Shown in pieces: positions 4,689 to 5,769 of a stretch of 5,769 nucleotides of DNA (its first letter is position 1; each line of letters begins with the position of its first letter). The position numbers and the translations under genes are program-made. The notes beneath the pieces are model-generated. The model did no database searches and had not been told where the DNA came from. It worked only from the letters and a program-made list of their open reading frames with translations. Origin of the DNA: an uncultured Campylobacter sp. (lineage in GTDB: Bacteria; Campylobacterota; Campylobacteria; Campylobacterales; Campylobacteraceae). The stretch is from contig NZ_CALIJF010000286.1 in NCBI RefSeq assembly GCF_938018035.1, forward strand, positions 1 through 5,769, in the 5' to 3' direction.

Positions 4689-5769
4689 ATACTTTCGGCG
4701 AGAGATTGCGCCTTAGCACCTTCGGCGAGAGCCACGGCGCGGCGATCGGCGGCGTTTTGGACGGCTTTCCGGCGGGCGTGGCGATCGAGCCTTCAAATAT
4801 CCAAAGCGAGCTTGACCGCCGCAAACCAGGCGGCAAATACGCTACGCCGCGCAAAGAAGCCGACGAGATCGAAATTTTAAGCGGAATTTTTGACGGTCGC
4901 AGCACCGGCGCGCCGATCGGATTTATCATCCGCAACGCAAACCAGCACTCAAAGGACTACGAAAATCTAAAGGATATTTTCCGCCCCGCACACGCCGATT
5001 TTACATATTTTGCCAAATACGGACTGCGCGATTACCGAGGCGGCGGGCGGACAAGTGCGCGCGAAACCGCCGTACGCGTGGCTGCGGGGGCGTTCGCGCA
5101 AATCCTGCTAAATCACTTTAAAATTTCCGTAAAAAGCGGGATTTACGGCGTGGGCGAAATTTACGCGGAAAATTTGGACTTCGACTTTGCGCAAAACAGC
5201 GAAATTTTCGCACTCGATCCCGCTGCGGAGAGCGCGCAAAAGGAGTTAATTCTAAGCGTCAAAAATGCGGGCGATAGTATTGGCGGCTGCGTGCTGACGC
5301 GCGTTACGGGCGTGCCTGCGGGGCTCGGCGAGCCGCTGTACGGCAAGCTGGATGCGGCGCTTGCGGGCGCGATGATGGGCATAAACGGCGTAAAGGCCGT
5401 GCAGATCGGCGCCGGAGTGAAGGCAAGCACGCTAAAAGGCAGCGAAAATAACGATTTTATGCGCGCTAGCAAGGATGCGATCCGCACCAACGGCGGCAAG
5501 ATCGGCGCAAATTTCGCAAGCAACAATGCAGGCGGAATCTTAGGCGGCATAAGTAGCGGCGCGCCTATCGAGATTACGACGCATTTTAAGCCGACCCCGA
5601 GCATTTTCATGGAGCAGCACAGCGTAGACGTGCGCGGCGCAGACGCGGTCTGCGAGCTGCGCGGGCGACACGATCCGTGTATCGCCGTGCGCGGCAGCGT
5701 CGTAGCGACCGCAATGGCGCGGCTGGTGATCGCCGATGCGCTACTGCTAAACGCGAGCGCGACGCTGGG
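4685..5769 (+). CDS. aroC: Chorismate synthase (3' end outside window)
   Basis: AroC converts 5-enolpyruvylshikimate 3-phosphate to chorismate, the last shikimate-pathway step, using reduced FMN. The window holds 361 codons, close to the full family length of about 360, so only a few residues should be missing. Visible motifs: FGESHG at 13-18 with catalytic H17, DRRKPGGKYATPR at 44-56, FRPAHADFTY with H103, DYRGGGRTSARET at 116-128, GGILGG in the FMN region, and GRHDPCIAVRG at 327-337 with D330. In the last motif the position that is Glu in E. coli (AEAM) is Thr342 here. ATG overlaps the rnc stop (ATGA), with AAGGAG 7 bases upstream, so it is cotranscribed and probably coupled. No separate promoter is visible. 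Confidence 0.97.
   Translation, partial: MNTFGERLRLSTFGESHGAAIGGVLDGFPAGVAIEPSNIQSELDRRKPGGKYATPRKEADEIEILSGIFDGRSTGAPIGFIIRNANQHSKDYENLKDIFRPAHADFTYFAKYGLRDYRGGGRTSARETAVRVAAGAFAQILLNHFKISVKSGIYGVGEIYAENLDFDFAQNSEIFALDPAAESAQKELILSVKNAGDSIGGCVLTRVTGVPAGLGEPLYGKLDAALAGAMMGINGVKAVQIGAGVKASTLKGSENNDFMRASKDAIRTNGGKIGANFASNNAGGILGGISSGAPIEITTHFKPTPSIFMEQHSVDVRGADAVCELRGRHDPCIAVRGSVVATAMARLVIADALLLNASATL

Noticed and set aside
5161..5610. Minus-strand open frame of 149 codons
   Set aside because: Antisense to conserved aroC sequence; Pro/Ala/Ser/Leu-rich shadow peptide without any family resemblance.

Overview
The window looks like chromosomal core DNA from a relatively GC-rich member of the Campylobacterales, most likely an oral Campylobacter of the gracilis/rectus/showae kind. 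The evidence is the protein sequences (Campylobacter-like DnaG, RNase HI, RNase III and AroC), AAATTT-rich codon strings, consensus TATAAT -10 boxes without clear -35 boxes, and a gene order that, as I recall it, matches C. jejuni (dnaG diverging from a TPR gene, then rnhA, rnc, aroC). Species assignment is inference. There is no mobile element, CRISPR array, tRNA or rRNA.

Layout. 1-1690 (minus strand) is dnaG, the replicative primase, with its 3' end beyond the left edge. 1691-1750 is a compact divergent promoter region with two opposed perfect TATAAT boxes. 1751-2776 (plus) encodes a membrane-anchored TPR protein ending in a CX2C-X10-CX2C zinc/rubredoxin-like module, the architecture of enterobacterial LapB/YciM. 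2754-3176 is rnhA (RNase HI), overlapping the TPR gene. 3177-3758 is a 582-base stretch without a credible gene; it holds a stem-loop just after rnhA, a 52-base imperfect direct repeat, a hairpin and a candidate rnc promoter. 3759-4688 is rnc (RNase III) with an unusual disordered C-terminal tail of about 88 residues. 4685-5769 is aroC (chorismate synthase), joined to rnc by an ATGA overlap and running off the right edge.

How the genes relate. DnaG lays down RNA primers and RNase HI cuts RNA in RNA:DNA hybrids, so primer synthesis and RNA removal lie on opposite sides of one promoter region. RNase III processes double-stranded RNA. AroC makes chorismate and appears to be only translationally linked to rnc. 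The TPR protein may regulate envelope (LPS/LOS) synthesis if the LapB resemblance is real.

The most unusual points are the Phe-Gly/Asn-rich low-complexity linker inside DnaG, the basic-then-acidic tail on RNase III, the LapB-like protein, the interlocked divergent promoters with a probably leaderless dnaG mRNA, and the repeat-bearing intergenic region. I saw no clear evidence of a wholly new multi-gene system.
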